Positions 46,451 through 55,576 of a stretch of DNA of 64,000 bases are shown piece by piece. The position numbers and the translations under genes are program-made. Below the pieces are notes generated by a model. It was given only the letters and a program-made list of their open reading frames with translations, did no database searches and was not told the origin of the DNA. The first letter of the stretch is position 1. Each line of letters opens with the position of its first letter. This DNA comes from Microcella pacifica (GTDB taxonomy: Bacteria > Actinomycetota > Actinomycetes > Actinomycetales > Microbacteriaceae), in assembly GCF_009371975.2 (NCBI RefSeq), contig NZ_VIKT02000017.1, positions 1 to 64,000 on the forward strand, in the 5' to 3' direction.

Positions 46451-46565
46451 GCTTTCACCACCATATGTAGTGCCAGCGCGTCGTTTTGTGACCTTCCCGT
46501 TACCTCGCGTGCACTCACCCAGTCGCGCATCTGACACCCAGGGTCGCGCGGCAGGAGGTTGATCT

Positions 46566-47255
46566 GTGACTACCCATGCCCGTGGCTCTGTGAAGAGCAC
46601 CCTGACGAATGTCGCCGCTCTCGCACTCGCGACGGCGTTCGTCGCCACGTTCGCTCTTTCCGGCACGTCCCTGCAGGGGCCGGCCAACGCGCAGAGCTCG
46701 GCGAGCGCGGAGGCGATGGCGCAGCTGCGCGCGACCGAGTCGCAGACGATCTCAATCAGCGCGACGGCCGACGTGGCACAAGACCTCTCGCGTGACGAGT
46801 TCGACGCGACGAGCGTCGCCGAGTTGCGCCGTGTCCAGCTCGCCGCCGCTGCGCCCGTCTGGAGCGGCCCGACGGTCGGCGACTTCATCGCCAACCCGCC
46901 GTACCCGAACTTCAGCCTCGACCAGGTCGTGCAGGTGGGTCTGCAGTACCAGGGCGTTCCCTACCGCTGGGGCGGCGATACCCCGGCGGGCTTCGACTGC
47001 TCGGGCTTCGTGCAGTACGTGTACGCGCAGTTCGGTATCTCTCTCCCGCACAGCGTGCGCGGCCAGGCGGCGATGGGCACGCCCATCTCACGAGCCGATG
47101 CCCGCGCGGGTGACATCGTGATCTTCAACGACATGTCGCACAACGGCATCTACATGGGCGGCGGCCAGATTCTGGACGCACCGTACGCGGGCAAGAGCGT
47201 GACGGTGCGCCCGCTGTGGACGGACGCCTACTACATCGTGCGCCTCGGCATCTAG
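46566..47255 (+). CDS. NlpC/P60 (C40) peptidoglycan hydrolase
   Basis: A 229-residue secreted hydrolase with a signal peptide (about 1-43), a linker of about 65 residues and a C-terminal NlpC/P60 domain. The catalytic Cys is in AGFDCSGFVQYVYAQFG and the His in MSHNGIYMGGGQI; the third residue follows in the next strand. It probably cleaves peptidoglycan stem peptides. GTG 46566 has CAGGAGG upstream. The preceding 115 bp shows a plausible promoter region but no riboswitch that I can recognise. Confidence 0.92.
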   Translation: MTTHARGSVKSTLTNVAALALATAFVATFALSGTSLQGPANAQSSASAEAMAQLRATESQTISISATADVAQDLSRDEFDATSVAELRRVQLAAAAPVWSGPTVGDFIANPPYPNFSLDQVVQVGLQYQGVPYRWGGDTPAGFDCSGFVQYVYAQFGISLPHSVRGQAAMGTPISRADARAGDIVIFNDMSHNGIYMGGGQILDAPYAGKSVTVRPLWTDAYYIVRLGI

Positions 47256-47376
47256 TGCTCGAGTCGCGCGGCGCAGGGTGAACGCCGCGTGAACCGGCGC
47301 GCCTCGCAGCGCACATACTCGGTTTCTCGGTTAGCCTGAAGTTCTTGGTGCCGCACGGGGCACTGGAGGAGAGGCC

Positions 47377-47493
47377 ATGAGTGAGCGACGGGACATCCAA
47401 ACCGTGGATGCGCGCGCCGTTTTTCGCATAGCCGTCAGCGTTCGCTGGATCGCGCCCTGTCGCGGTTCTGCGGGATCGAGCACTGCCGTCTGA
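47377..47493 (+). CDS. Short leader-type ORF
   Basis: A 38-codon ORF, MSERRDIQTVDARAVFRIAV and further to SSTAV, with GGAGGAGAGG 7-12 nt before its ATG. Its TGA stop (47491-47493) falls inside the loop of a strong intrinsic terminator, so ribosomes finishing it would disturb the hairpin. It matches no family I recognise. It may be a leader peptide attenuating the HNH gene downstream or a small protein in its own transcript. The rest of 47256-47606 holds only TAGCCT near 47332, a possible -10. Confidence 0.5.
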   Translation: MSERRDIQTVDARAVFRIAVSVRWIAPCRGSAGSSTAV

Positions 47494-47510
47494 CGGCAGT
47501 GCTTTTTTTG
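47479..47510 (+). terminator. Strong intrinsic terminator upstream of the HNH gene
   Basis: AGCACTGCCGTC (47479-47490) and GACGGCAGTGCT (47492-47503) are perfect complements with one base between, so at least nine pairs form around a short loop. Seven T's follow. It lies 100 bp before the HNH gene on the same strand. Confidence 0.88.
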
Positions 47511-47606
47511 TGCCCGAAAGGGCCGCGTTGACCCTCGCGCCGTGATGCGCCGGGAACCGATGGAACGCCCGCAGGCCATGCGGGCCCGTTCGACAGGAGC
47601 CTGTCA

Positions 47607-48104
47607 ATGCGCACACTCGTCCTCAACGCGGGGTTCGAGCCACTCGCCGTGGTGTCGTTTCGCCGAGCCCTCGTTCTGGTCATGAACGACAAGGCGACGG
47701 TGCTCGCCTCGGATGGCGAGCACCCGGTCTTCGGCATTCACGACGCGTGGGACCGCCCGAGCGTCATCGTGCTGCGCCGGTACGTGCGCATTCCGCATGC
47801 GCGCCGCGTGCCGCTCACCCGCCGCGGGGTGCTGCGCCGCGACGGCAACCGCTGCGCGTACTGCGATGCGCACGCGACAACGATCGACCACGTGCTACCC
47901 CGCTCGCGCGGCGGCGCCGACACGTGGGAGAACCTCGTCGCCTGCTGCCTCAAGTGCAACAACATCAAGGGCGACCGCACGCCAGCCGAGATGCGCTGGG
48001 AGCTACTGTTCACCCCGAAGGCGCCGCACGGCACCTCGTGGCTCGTGCGCGGCATCGAGCGCCCCCAGCCCGCGTGGGACGAGTACTTGGCGCCTGCCGC
48101 GTAG
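47607..48104 (+). CDS. HNH endonuclease
   Basis: A 165-residue HNH nuclease of the stand-alone actinobacterial type. The HNH motif region is [20 protein letters not shown] (first Cys pair and His), then [20 protein letters not shown] (Asn and second Cys pair and final N/K). The N-terminal half [20 protein letters not shown] is conserved in this family. ATG 47607 has CAGGAG upstream. Its role is unknown; such genes are widely conserved housekeeping-type neighbours rather than mobile. Confidence 0.9.
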   Translation: MRTLVLNAGFEPLAVVSFRRALVLVMNDKATVLASDGEHPVFGIHDAWDRPSVIVLRRYVRIPHARRVPLTRRGVLRRDGNRCAYCDAHATTIDHVLPRSRGGADTWENLVACCLKCNNIKGDRTPAEMRWELLFTPKAPHGTSWLVRGIERPQPAWDEYLAPAA

Positions 48105-48222
48105 GGTGCCGTGGCGCGCCTGGCTGCGCTGGTCTGCTTCACGACCGGGTTGCCGAGGGCAGCGGGGACGCGTTCGGGCTCTGTGCCTCGCGGGGCATGT
48201 GCCGCAGGAGGCACATAGCCCG

Positions 48223-49167
48223 TCAGCGCGCGCCGAGCATGCCGCGCAGGGCCTCGACCTGGCGGGCGACGAAGTCGCGCGAGACCGCGGCCTTCGGCTC
48301 GGCCGCGTCGAAGCCGTGGTACGCGCCCGGAATCACGTGCAGCTCGCACGGCACACCCGCTTCAGTGAGGCGACGAGCGAACTCGAGGTCTTCGTCGTGG
48401 AAGAGGTCCCACGTGCCGACGCCGATCCAGGTCGGCGGCAGGCCGCTGAGATCGGCACGACGGGCCGGCACGGCGAGCTCGAGAGCCGCGGCATCCAGGG
48501 GAGTGGCGGCGGGACCCGCCGTGCCGGCGCCGAGGTACATGCCCCAGCCCAGGCGGTTGCTGGGGCCGTTCCAGAGGCGCAGCATGCGCGGGTGGGCGGC
48601 CGCGGATTCGTCGGTGCGGTCATCCAGCATCGGGTACGCGAGTACCTGACCGGCGAGCGCGACCTCCCCGCGGTCGCGGGCGAGCAGGCCGAGGGATGCG
48701 GCGAGCCCGCCTCCGGCGCTCTCGCCGATCACGGCGATGCGCGCGGGGTCGACATCGGGCTGCGCGGCGAGCCACCGGAGCGCGGCGTAGCAATCCTCGA
48801 GCGGTGTCGGGTAGGGGTGCTCGGGCGGCATGCGGTAGTCGACGCTCGCCGCCACGACTCCGAGCTCGTCGGCCACGCGCCGACAGAGCGGATCGCCCTG
48901 GGTGGCCGAGCCGATGATGAGGCCTCCGCCGTGGAGGTGGAGGATCGCGGGGCGGCGAGTGCGAGCATCCGTCGCCGCTGGCCGGTGCACGCGCACAGTG
49001 ACGCCATCACCGAGGTCGACGCGCTCGCCGTGCTTCGGCGCTCGTCCGCGCCCGATGCGCGTGAGCGCGCGCAGCAGCCGGCGGTTGCCCCGCGTGGCCG
49101 AGGTGCGCGGTGTGAACCGCGCGCGCGTGAGGTCGGGGTGAAAGGCGGGGGAGTCGTCGTTGACCAT
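48223..49167 (-). CDS. Alpha/beta hydrolase, HSL-type esterase
   Basis: A 314-residue esterase of the hormone-sensitive lipase group. It has the HGGG oxyanion motif LHLHGGGLIIGSA, the nucleophile in GESAGGGLAASLG, the acid in TWDLFHDEDLEF and the base in PGAYHGFD. It is cytosolic with no signal peptide. The gap before it (48105-48222) shows nothing of note. Confidence 0.88.
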   Translation of the reverse strand: MVNDDSPAFHPDLTRARFTPRTSATRGNRRLLRALTRIGRGRAPKHGERVDLGDGVTVRVHRPAATDARTRRPAILHLHGGGLIIGSATQGDPLCRRVADELGVVAASVDYRMPPEHPYPTPLEDCYAALRWLAAQPDVDPARIAVIGESAGGGLAASLGLLARDRGEVALAGQVLAYPMLDDRTDESAAAHPRMLRLWNGPSNRLGWGMYLGAGTAGPAATPLDAAALELAVPARRADLSGLPPTWIGVGTWDLFHDEDLEFARRLTEAGVPCELHVIPGAYHGFDAAEPKAAVSRDFVARQVEALRGMLGAR

Positions 49168-49205
49168 GCACTGAATCTAGTTCGCGGTGGCGCTACCCTG
49201 GCGGC

Positions 49206-49745
49206 ATGCCGGTGAGCCGTTTCGAGAGCCCGTTGACGGGAGGGCATCCGAACTCGCTGGGCAACACCGTGAGCGTCGTCGATGAGGTGCTGGCTGATCG
49301 CGCTCTGCTCGCCGAGCTCGTGGCCTGTTATCGCAGCGAGGATGCCGTGGTGCGGCTGCGCGTCTCGAGCGCGGTCAAGCGGGTCGCACAGCAGCAGCCC
49401 GAGTGGGTGGCGGCTCATATCGATGACCTGCTCGGCTGGGTCGCCCAGGTCGATCAGGCCTCGACCAAGTGGACGCTCTCGATTCTCTTCGTGCTGCTCG
49501 ACGCCCACATGACCCCGCCCCAGCGCGATGCGGCCATCGCCCTGATGAAGGCGAACCTGCACTACGACGACTGGATCGTGCAGAACACCACCGCCGAGTC
49601 GCTCGCACACTTCGCCCGGCAGCGCCCCGAGCTTGCCGCGTGGCTCCTGCCCGAGCTGCGCACGATGACGACGAGCCGCCACAAGTCGGTGCGCGGTCGC
49701 GCCCAGAAGTTGCTGACGTCGCTGGGCATCCCTGAGCCACCCTGA
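49206..49745 (+). CDS. HEAT-repeat-like protein
   Basis: A 179-residue all-helical protein with repeated pairs such as LRVSSAVKRVAQQQPEWVAA and QNTTAESLAHFARQRPELAA, the HEAT/armadillo pattern of about 35-40 residues per repeat. It is probably a protein-binding scaffold; a link to any pathway is not shown. It is divergent from the esterase. Confidence 0.7.
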   Translation: MPVSRFESPLTGGHPNSLGNTVSVVDEVLADRALLAELVACYRSEDAVVRLRVSSAVKRVAQQQPEWVAAHIDDLLGWVAQVDQASTKWTLSILFVLLDAHMTPPQRDAAIALMKANLHYDDWIVQNTTAESLAHFARQRPELAAWLLPELRTMTTSRHKSVRGRAQKLLTSLGIPEPP

Positions 49746-49792
49746 GGACTCGCTCGCGCCGTCGAGGCTGGGCGGACTTCTACACTCGCCCT

Positions 49793-50203
49793 ATGGCCTC
49801 GTCGAACTCGGCAGCGATGACCGACCTCGTCCGCGCGCTCGACGATGACACGCGTGAACAGGTGCAACTGCTGCGCGACACCATCGGCTCGCTCGACGTG
49901 GACCTGACCGAGCACATCAAGTGGAACGCCCCGAGCTACATGCTCGACGGCGAAGACCGCATCACCATGAACCTGCGCAACAAGCAGGGGCTCGTGAAGC
50001 TCGTGCTGCACATGGGCGCGACGCGGCCGGAAGACAGGAAGGGCGCGCCGGTGCTGCTCGCGGATGAGGGGATCGTCGAGTGGGCATCCGACATTCGGGG
50101 GTTCGTGACGTTCGCCGACCTGGCCGACGTTCGCGCGAAAGAGGCCGGGCTTCGGCGCGTGCTGTCGAGCTGGCTCGCGATCGATCATCGGGCGCCTGAG
50201 TAG
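49793..50203 (+). CDS. DUF1801 domain protein
   Basis: A 136-residue protein with the DUF1801/YdhG-like core EHIKWNAPSYMLDGEDRITM and the ending WASDIRGFVTFADLADVRAK. Family members are small cytosolic proteins of unknown function. It starts 47 bp after the HEAT-repeat gene on the same strand. Confidence 0.82.
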   Translation: MASSNSAAMTDLVRALDDDTREQVQLLRDTIGSLDVDLTEHIKWNAPSYMLDGEDRITMNLRNKQGLVKLVLHMGATRPEDRKGAPVLLADEGIVEWASDIRGFVTFADLADVRAKEAGLRRVLSSWLAIDHRAPE

Positions 50204-50235
50204 CGAACGGGGGCTAAAGAATGTTTCGCTCATGT

Positions 50236-50261
50236 TGTCGAATCTGGTCGACCTGTTCGTC
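50236..50261 (+). promoter_or_regulatory. Putative ECF42-type promoter
   Basis: TGTCGA at 50236-50241 and CGTC at 50258-50261 are separated by 16 bp. This is the motif reported for ECF42 sigma factors (TGTCGA at -35, CG(A/T)C at -10). It precedes the YCII gene, whose downstream neighbour encodes the matching sigma factor, implying autoregulation. Confidence 0.7.
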
Positions 50262-50311
50262 ATCTGAGTGAGAGCAAGCAGATCGCTGGCCCGAGAGAGA
50301 AAGAAACGACT

Positions 50312-50674
50312 ATGGAATTCATGATCCTCATCCACGGCGACGAGTCCAGCCCGCGTCTCGCCCCCGGCGACCCCGGCTTCGACGAGTTCATGGGCGCGTG
50401 GTTCGCCTACAACCAGTCGCTCATCGAGGGCGGCCACTGGGTCAGTGGCGCCAACCTCGCCCCGACGAGCTCGGCCACGACGCTGCGCTTGACGCCGGGC
50501 AAGGCGACCGAGATCGTCGACGGCCCCTTCGCCGAGACGAAAGAGCAGTTCGGCGGCTACTACCTGATCTCGGCCGAGAACCTCGACGAGGCCATCGAGC
50601 TCGCGAAGAAGCTGCCCATGGATAACGGCTCGCTCGAGATTCGCCCGGTCGCGTTCCGGCCCGACGCAGGCTAA
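50312..50674 (+). CDS. YCII/DGPF domain protein
   Basis: A 120-residue YciI-like protein with EFMILIHGDESSPRLA at the start and the DGPFAETKEQFGGYYLI motif (the D-G-P-F of DGPF proteins). It precedes an ECF sigma gene by 7 bp and follows a matching ECF-type promoter. Such pairs define the ECF42 group; the biochemical role of the DGPF protein is not known. Confidence 0.9.
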   Translation: MEFMILIHGDESSPRLAPGDPGFDEFMGAWFAYNQSLIEGGHWVSGANLAPTSSATTLRLTPGKATEIVDGPFAETKEQFGGYYLISAENLDEAIELAKKLPMDNGSLEIRPVAFRPDAG

Positions 50675-50681
50675 CCACAGC

Positions 50682-51935
50682 GTGACCACTTCGGCGGAGA
50701 TCGCCGACGCCGTCACCCGGTTGGCGCGTGAGGAGAGCGGGCGCGTGCTCGCCCTCCTCACGCGTCGCTGTGGCGACCTCGACGCCGCCGATGATGCGGT
50801 TCAGGATGCCCTCATCACAGCCCTGACCGCGTGGCAGTCGGGCATTCCCGAGCGCCCGGCCGCATGGCTCTACACCGTGGCCCGCAACACGGTGATCGAC
50901 CAGGTGCGGCGAGACCGAGCATCCCGTCGCCGACTGCACGATGCTGCGCCCGAACTGACCGCGCACCACGCGACGACCGACGCAGAGGAGGAGGACGACC
51001 TGATCATGGATGCTTCTTCTCTCGGCGACGAACGCCTCAGGTTGCTCTTGCTCTGCTGCCATCCGGCGCTCGACCGTGACACGCAAGTGGCACTGACCCT
51101 GCGACTGGCGGGCGGATTGACCGCCGCCGAAGTCGCGGCCGCCTACCTGCTGCCCGAGGCCACGCTCACGCAGCGCGTCGTGCGCGCCAAGCGCAAGATT
51201 CGCGAGGCGGGAATGCCGCTCTCGATTCCTGCCAACCTTGACGAGCGCGTGGACGCGCTGTTGCGGGTGCTCTACCTGATCTTCAACGAGGGCTACCTCT
51301 CGCGCGGCGCTGCGCACGTGACGCGCGTCGACCTCATAACCGAAGCGATTCGGCTGACGCGCCAGGTGGTCGACGAGTTGCCCGCGAGCGCGGAAGCCGA
51401 AGGACTGCTCGCCCTCCAGCTCTATCATCACGCGCGCTCGGCCACCCGCATCGACGGGCTCGGCGAGCTCGTGCTGCTCGAGCACCAAGACCGCACCGGC
51501 TGGAACCTCGACGTCATCACCGAGGCCAACGCCTGGCTGCGCAGCGCGATGACGCGCATGTCGCCCGGACCTTACCAAGTGCAGGCGATCATCGCCGGCC
51601 ATCACGCCAACGCGCGCACGGCCGCGGACACTGACTGGGCGGCGATCGCCGAGCTGTATGCGCAACTGGGGCGCATGGCCCCCAACCCCGTCGTCGAGCT
51701 CAACCGCGCCGTCGCGATCGCCATGGCTGACGGCTCGCTCGCCGGTCTCGCCGTGCTCGACCGCTTGACCGGGCTCGACGACTACCACCTGTTCCACGCG
51801 ACGCGGGGTGAACTGCTCGCCCGCGCGGGTCGCCCCGCGGCGGCGAGCTTCGAGCGCGCGCTGCAGCTCGCGAGCAACGAGGCCGAGCGGCGGCACCTTG
51901 CGCGGCGGGCCGCCGAAACAGCCACGGTGCGGTGA
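50682..51935 (+). CDS. ECF42-like RNA polymerase sigma factor with C-terminal extension
   Basis: A 417-residue sigma factor: region 2 (DLDAADDAVQDALITALTAW, then PERPAAWLYTVARN), region 4 (LRLAGGLTAAEVAAAYLLPE then VVRAKRKIREA) and a roughly 230-residue C-terminal helical extension with TPR-like content (LYHHARSATRIDGLGELVLL; QVQAIIAGHHANARTAAD; DYHLFHATRGELLARAGRPA). No anti-sigma gene is present; in ECF42 proteins the extension is thought to regulate activity. The start is GTG 50682. Confidence 0.92.
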   Translation: MTTSAEIADAVTRLAREESGRVLALLTRRCGDLDAADDAVQDALITALTAWQSGIPERPAAWLYTVARNTVIDQVRRDRASRRRLHDAAPELTAHHATTDAEEEDDLIMDASSLGDERLRLLLLCCHPALDRDTQVALTLRLAGGLTAAEVAAAYLLPEATLTQRVVRAKRKIREAGMPLSIPANLDERVDALLRVLYLIFNEGYLSRGAAHVTRVDLITEAIRLTRQVVDELPASAEAEGLLALQLYHHARSATRIDGLGELVLLEHQDRTGWNLDVITEANAWLRSAMTRMSPGPYQVQAIIAGHHANARTAADTDWAAIAELYAQLGRMAPNPVVELNRAVAIAMADGSLAGLAVLDRLTGLDDYHLFHATRGELLARAGRPAAASFERALQLASNEAERRHLARRAAETATVR

Positions 51936-51956
51936 CGCAGGGCCTGGCCCTCATCG

Positions 51957-52925
51957 TCAGCGTGCGGCGTGGGCGGCGAGTCGCCGCAACCCTTCGTCGA
52001 TGCTCACGGTCGGCGCCCAGTCCAGCGCGCGCCGGGTCTCGCGCTGGTCGAACCAGTGCGCGGTCGACAACTGTTCCGCGAGGAATCGGGTCATGGGCGG
52101 CTCGTCGGTACCCGGCCGAAGCGCCCATGCGCGTTCGATGAGGGAGCCGGCGGCGCGGGCGATGCCGGCCGGCAGGCTCCACTGCGGGGGGCGAACGTTG
52201 GATGCCCGACACATGCTGATGAGCAGCTCGCCGACGGGTCGCGGCTCGCCGTTGGTGAGCACGTACGCGCGACCGTGCGCGTGCTCGGCCCGGTGCAGTG
52301 CGGCCACGAGGCCGCTCGCGGCGTTATCGATATAGGTCGAGTCGATGAGGGCGCGACCGCCGTCGAGCAGTGGCAGTCTTCCGCGGCGCGCGCGGTCGAG
52401 GATGCGACCCACGAGCTGCGGGTCGCCCGGCCCCCAGACGAGGTGCGGCCGGATGACGACAACGCGCATCGCGTGAGAGTCACGATCGAGGGCCAGCAGC
52501 TCGGCCTCGGCTTTCGTGCGGGCGTACTCGCCTCGCGCGTGCGCGGGAGACGCCGGTTCGGCGCCGACGCCCTCGAGGGCACTCCCCGAGTGGGCGACCG
52601 AGGGGGAGGAGACGTTCACGAACCGCGAGACTCCGCGATGCTCGGCCTCGTCGAGCAGCAGCCGCGTGCCCTCGACGTTCACGGATCGGAATTCGGCCGG
52701 GTCGCCGGCGAGCGACACCTTAGCGGCGAGGTGAATGACCCCCTCGACTCCCTCGAGGGTGCGCGAGAGCGCATCCCGATCGGTGATCGAGCCGAGCACG
52801 TCTGTGGCGCCCATGACGCCGGATGCGCGCCTCTGCAGCGTGCGCACCTCGTGCCCTGCGGCGACGAGGTCGCGTGCGACCGCCCGGCCCAAGTAGCCGG
52901 AGGCACCGGTGACGGCGACGATCAC
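51957..52925 (-). CDS. oleD: NAD(P)-dependent reductase of olefin biosynthesis (OleD)
   Basis: A 322-residue short-chain-dehydrogenase-like (3beta-HSD type) protein. The nucleotide-binding motif is VAVTGASGYLGRAVARDL and the catalytic pair is in a YARTKAEAE segment (Y-x-x-x-K). GTG 52925 overlaps the oleBC stop by GTGA. In the olefin pathway OleD reduces 2-alkyl-3-keto acids made by OleA, giving the beta-hydroxy acid used by OleC. It closes the operon and converges with the sigma gene. Confidence 0.88.
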   Translation of the reverse strand: MIVAVTGASGYLGRAVARDLVAAGHEVRTLQRRASGVMGATDVLGSITDRDALSRTLEGVEGVIHLAAKVSLAGDPAEFRSVNVEGTRLLLDEAEHRGVSRFVNVSSPSVAHSGSALEGVGAEPASPAHARGEYARTKAEAELLALDRDSHAMRVVVIRPHLVWGPGDPQLVGRILDRARRGRLPLLDGGRALIDSTYIDNAASGLVAALHRAEHAHGRAYVLTNGEPRPVGELLISMCRASNVRPPQWSLPAGIARAAGSLIERAWALRPGTDEPPMTRFLAEQLSTAHWFDQRETRRALDWAPTVSIDEGLRRLAAHAAR

Positions 52926-55576
52926 GGTGACGTGATCCGTCCGCCGGCGAGTGTGCGCTCGGCCCACACCGACAGGCGCGTGCGGTCGATCTTCGAGTTG
53001 TGTCGAATGTCGGTCGGCAGGCTCGGCACGGCAAGCACCGCGACGAGCGGCACGCTGGAGCGCTCGCGAATGTCGCCGGTCACGTCGGGAGCGGCGAGGC
53101 CGGGGCGGGTGACCGCGGGAAGAGTCTCGATGACGGCGACAGCCTGCCGCAGCCCGGCGGGGCCGACGCCGACGAGCGCCGCGCGGCGCACGAACGCAGA
53201 GCCCTCGATTTGCTGCTCGGGCCCGACGGGGGCGAGGGGCCCCTCAGCGGTCGTCAGCACGTGCGGCAGGCGCCCCTCGATCCAGAGGCGCCCCTCGGCG
53301 TCGAGGTGCCCGACATCGCCCGTGCGGTGCCAGCGGCCGTCGTCGGGGGTATTGAGCGTCGAGATCCGGTCGGTCAGCCAGAGACGGTCGTAGGCAGTCT
53401 TCAGGTGGGCGGCCGAGATCACGACCTCGCCGAGAACTCCGGGCGTCGAGCGCGGGGCTCCGACGGCGGCGCCGTCGGCATCCAGCGCACTGATGAGCAC
53501 TCGGTTCGCACCGATCGGTGAGCCCACGCAAACGCCGCGGTCTGCGGCGCCCCCGACCGCGCGAATGCCGTCGAGGGTCACGTCGGTCATGAGCAGGCAC
53601 TCGGTCATGCCGTAGGGCGTGTGCGGCTCGGCGTTCGGCATGAGCTCGGCCGCGGCCGCGAGCAGCGCTTCGCCGACGGGTGCGCCCGTCGACAGGAAGG
53701 TGCGCACGGTGGCGAGGGCGGCGCGGTCGTCGGCGTCGAGCGCGCCGGCGGTCGCGACCACGTTGAGAATGGCTGCGGGGGAGAGGAAGACGATGCGCGA
53801 ATCGGATGCCCGCACCGCCGCCGCGACCGCGCGCGCGGTCAGCGTGCGCGGTGCCGAGACGTCCATCGCGGGTGTCGCCGAGCGAGTGCCGAGCGCCGGG
53901 CCGAGCAGGGCGAAGGGCGCGAATCCCGTCACGAGCCCTGTCTCCTCGTCGATGCCGAAGTGGGCGGCGAGCACGTCGCGCAAGGCGGAGAGCTGCCGGT
54001 GGGTGTAGGCGACCCCCTTGGCCGGGCCCGTCGAGCCGGAGGTGAAGAGAATCGCTGCTGGGTCATCGGCTGCGGGCTCTACGGGCAGCGGCGCGCTCGT
54101 GCCCCGCTCGACGATCTCACCCAGCGTGTAGTCGACGGCGAGCAGGCGACGGCTCGCCCAGGGCAGCCGTGCGACCGAGATGCGCATGCCCGGCCACCCG
54201 AGCGCCCGGGCCGCGGCGAGCCCCCGCGCCTCGCCGATGATGACGTCGGGCCAGGCTCCGCGCACGGCTCGAGACAGCCCCTGCACCCCGAGCCCCGCGT
54301 CGGCGACGACCACGACGGCACCCATGCGCAGGCAGCCATAGACGATGGCCGTGAGCGTCGGGCCGGGCGGGACGAGCACCGAGACGCGGTGACCCTTCTG
54401 CACTCCGACGCTGGCGAGCCCCGCAGCGATACGCCGCACGCGGTCGTCGAGCTGCTGCCAACTGACGTGTCGCTCGCCGCCGCCGCGCACGGCCATGTCG
54501 ATGACGGCGTCGTCAGCATCGGCGCGACGGTTGTCGAGAGCGGCCCAGAGCGGGGTGAACGACGCGGACATGTCGGTGTCGGTGTCGGGCGCTGTTGCCG
54601 TGCCGCTCGTCGTCCCTCGCTCGCTGAGCCAGTCGAGAACTGCTCCCGCGTAATCGCGCTCCTCGGCGATCAGGTGCCCGGCCCCTTCGAAGCGGTGCAC
54701 GTCGGCATGCGGAAGTCGGTCGACGAGGTCGTCGAGGTAGCGATCGCCGAAGATCGGGTCGCGCGGGCCCCACAGCAGCAGCGCGGGCACGGTCAGCTTG
54801 GCGACGCCGGCGGCGATGCGCTGCAGCTCGGCGAAGCTCTCGTGACGGGCATCCGTCGGGATGTCGGCGACGAAGCCGCCGATGCCGCGCCGACGCTCGG
54901 CGGAACCATACGGGGCTCGGTACGCGTCGCGCACGGCCGGATCGAGCGCGGGCCGCGCGAGCCTGAGCGTCGTGTTGAGAAAGGCCGACGTCGTCTCTGT
55001 CGAGGCCGCCAGCACCCCGCGGGTTCCTGCGAGGCGCAGTGGTGCGGGTATCGGCACACCGGCCGGGTGGTGCGCGGCCGTGTTGAGCGACATGACGCCG
55101 GCGAGGAGGTCGGGATGATCGACCGCCCATCCGAAGGCGACGACGCCGCCCCAATCGTGGCCGAGCGTCACGACGGGCCCATCCAGAGCGAGCGAGTCGG
55201 TGAAGTCGGCCAGATCGCGCACGCGCTGAGCGAGGGGGCGGGTGACCCCCGTGCGGGCCGAGAATCCCATGTCGAGCTGGTCGACGGCGATCACGCGCCA
55301 GGCCGGCTGGCCAGCGTCGGCCGCGCGCACCGACGCCGAGACGAGGTCGCGCCAGAGGTAGCTCCACGTGGGGTTGCCGTGCACGGCGAGGATCGTGCCG
55401 ACCGGGCGAACCCCGAGCTTCTGCAACTCGTCGAGGGTGTCCAGGTAGTGCCATTCGTGCGCCGAGCCCGAGCGGGAGTCGGGCACGAGACGGGTTCGGC
55501 TCCAGCGCGGGTCGAGGCCGGGCATCTCGAGGGGCACCCTATTGCTGCCGAGCACCGGCTTGCGGTGCTCGCTCAC
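52922..55576 (-). CDS. oleBC: OleBC fusion: beta-lactone decarboxylase and synthetase
   Basis: An 884-residue fusion. Residues about 1-325 are an alpha/beta hydrolase (OleB) with nucleophile Asp in TLGHDWGGVVAFG and the base in GAGHLIAEERD. Residues about 340-884 are an AMP-dependent synthetase (OleC) with LFTSGSTGPAKG and the YGMTE motif PYGMTECLLMT. OleC makes a beta-lactone from the beta-hydroxy acid; OleB decarboxylates it to the alkene. In actinobacteria such as Micrococcus these two are naturally fused. GTG start overlaps oleA by GTGA. Confidence 0.93.
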   Translation of the reverse strand: MSEHRKPVLGSNRVPLEMPGLDPRWSRTRLVPDSRSGSAHEWHYLDTLDELQKLGVRPVGTILAVHGNPTWSYLWRDLVSASVRAADAGQPAWRVIAVDQLDMGFSARTGVTRPLAQRVRDLADFTDSLALDGPVVTLGHDWGGVVAFGWAVDHPDLLAGVMSLNTAAHHPAGVPIPAPLRLAGTRGVLAASTETTSAFLNTTLRLARPALDPAVRDAYRAPYGSAERRRGIGGFVADIPTDARHESFAELQRIAAGVAKLTVPALLLWGPRDPIFGDRYLDDLVDRLPHADVHRFEGAGHLIAEERDYAGAVLDWLSERGTTSGTATAPDTDTDMSASFTPLWAALDNRRADADDAVIDMAVRGGGERHVSWQQLDDRVRRIAAGLASVGVQKGHRVSVLVPPGPTLTAIVYGCLRMGAVVVVADAGLGVQGLSRAVRGAWPDVIIGEARGLAAARALGWPGMRISVARLPWASRRLLAVDYTLGEIVERGTSAPLPVEPAADDPAAILFTSGSTGPAKGVAYTHRQLSALRDVLAAHFGIDEETGLVTGFAPFALLGPALGTRSATPAMDVSAPRTLTARAVAAAVRASDSRIVFLSPAAILNVVATAGALDADDRAALATVRTFLSTGAPVGEALLAAAAELMPNAEPHTPYGMTECLLMTDVTLDGIRAVGGAADRGVCVGSPIGANRVLISALDADGAAVGAPRSTPGVLGEVVISAAHLKTAYDRLWLTDRISTLNTPDDGRWHRTGDVGHLDAEGRLWIEGRLPHVLTTAEGPLAPVGPEQQIEGSAFVRRAALVGVGPAGLRQAVAVIETLPAVTRPGLAAPDVTGDIRERSSVPLVAVLAVPSLPTDIRHNSKIDRTRLSVWAERTLAGGRITSP

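Noticed and set aside
46451-46565. Possible c-di-AMP (ydaO-type) riboswitch before the NlpC/P60 gene
   Set aside because: Such switches are common before cell-wall hydrolases in actinobacteria, but the gap of 115 bp is too short and no characteristic hairpin order was seen.
47320-47338. DtxR-box-like CTCGGTTAGCCTGAAGTTC before the leader ORF
   Set aside because: Only 12 of 19 positions match, concentrated in the core that also resembles a -10 region; too weak to call.
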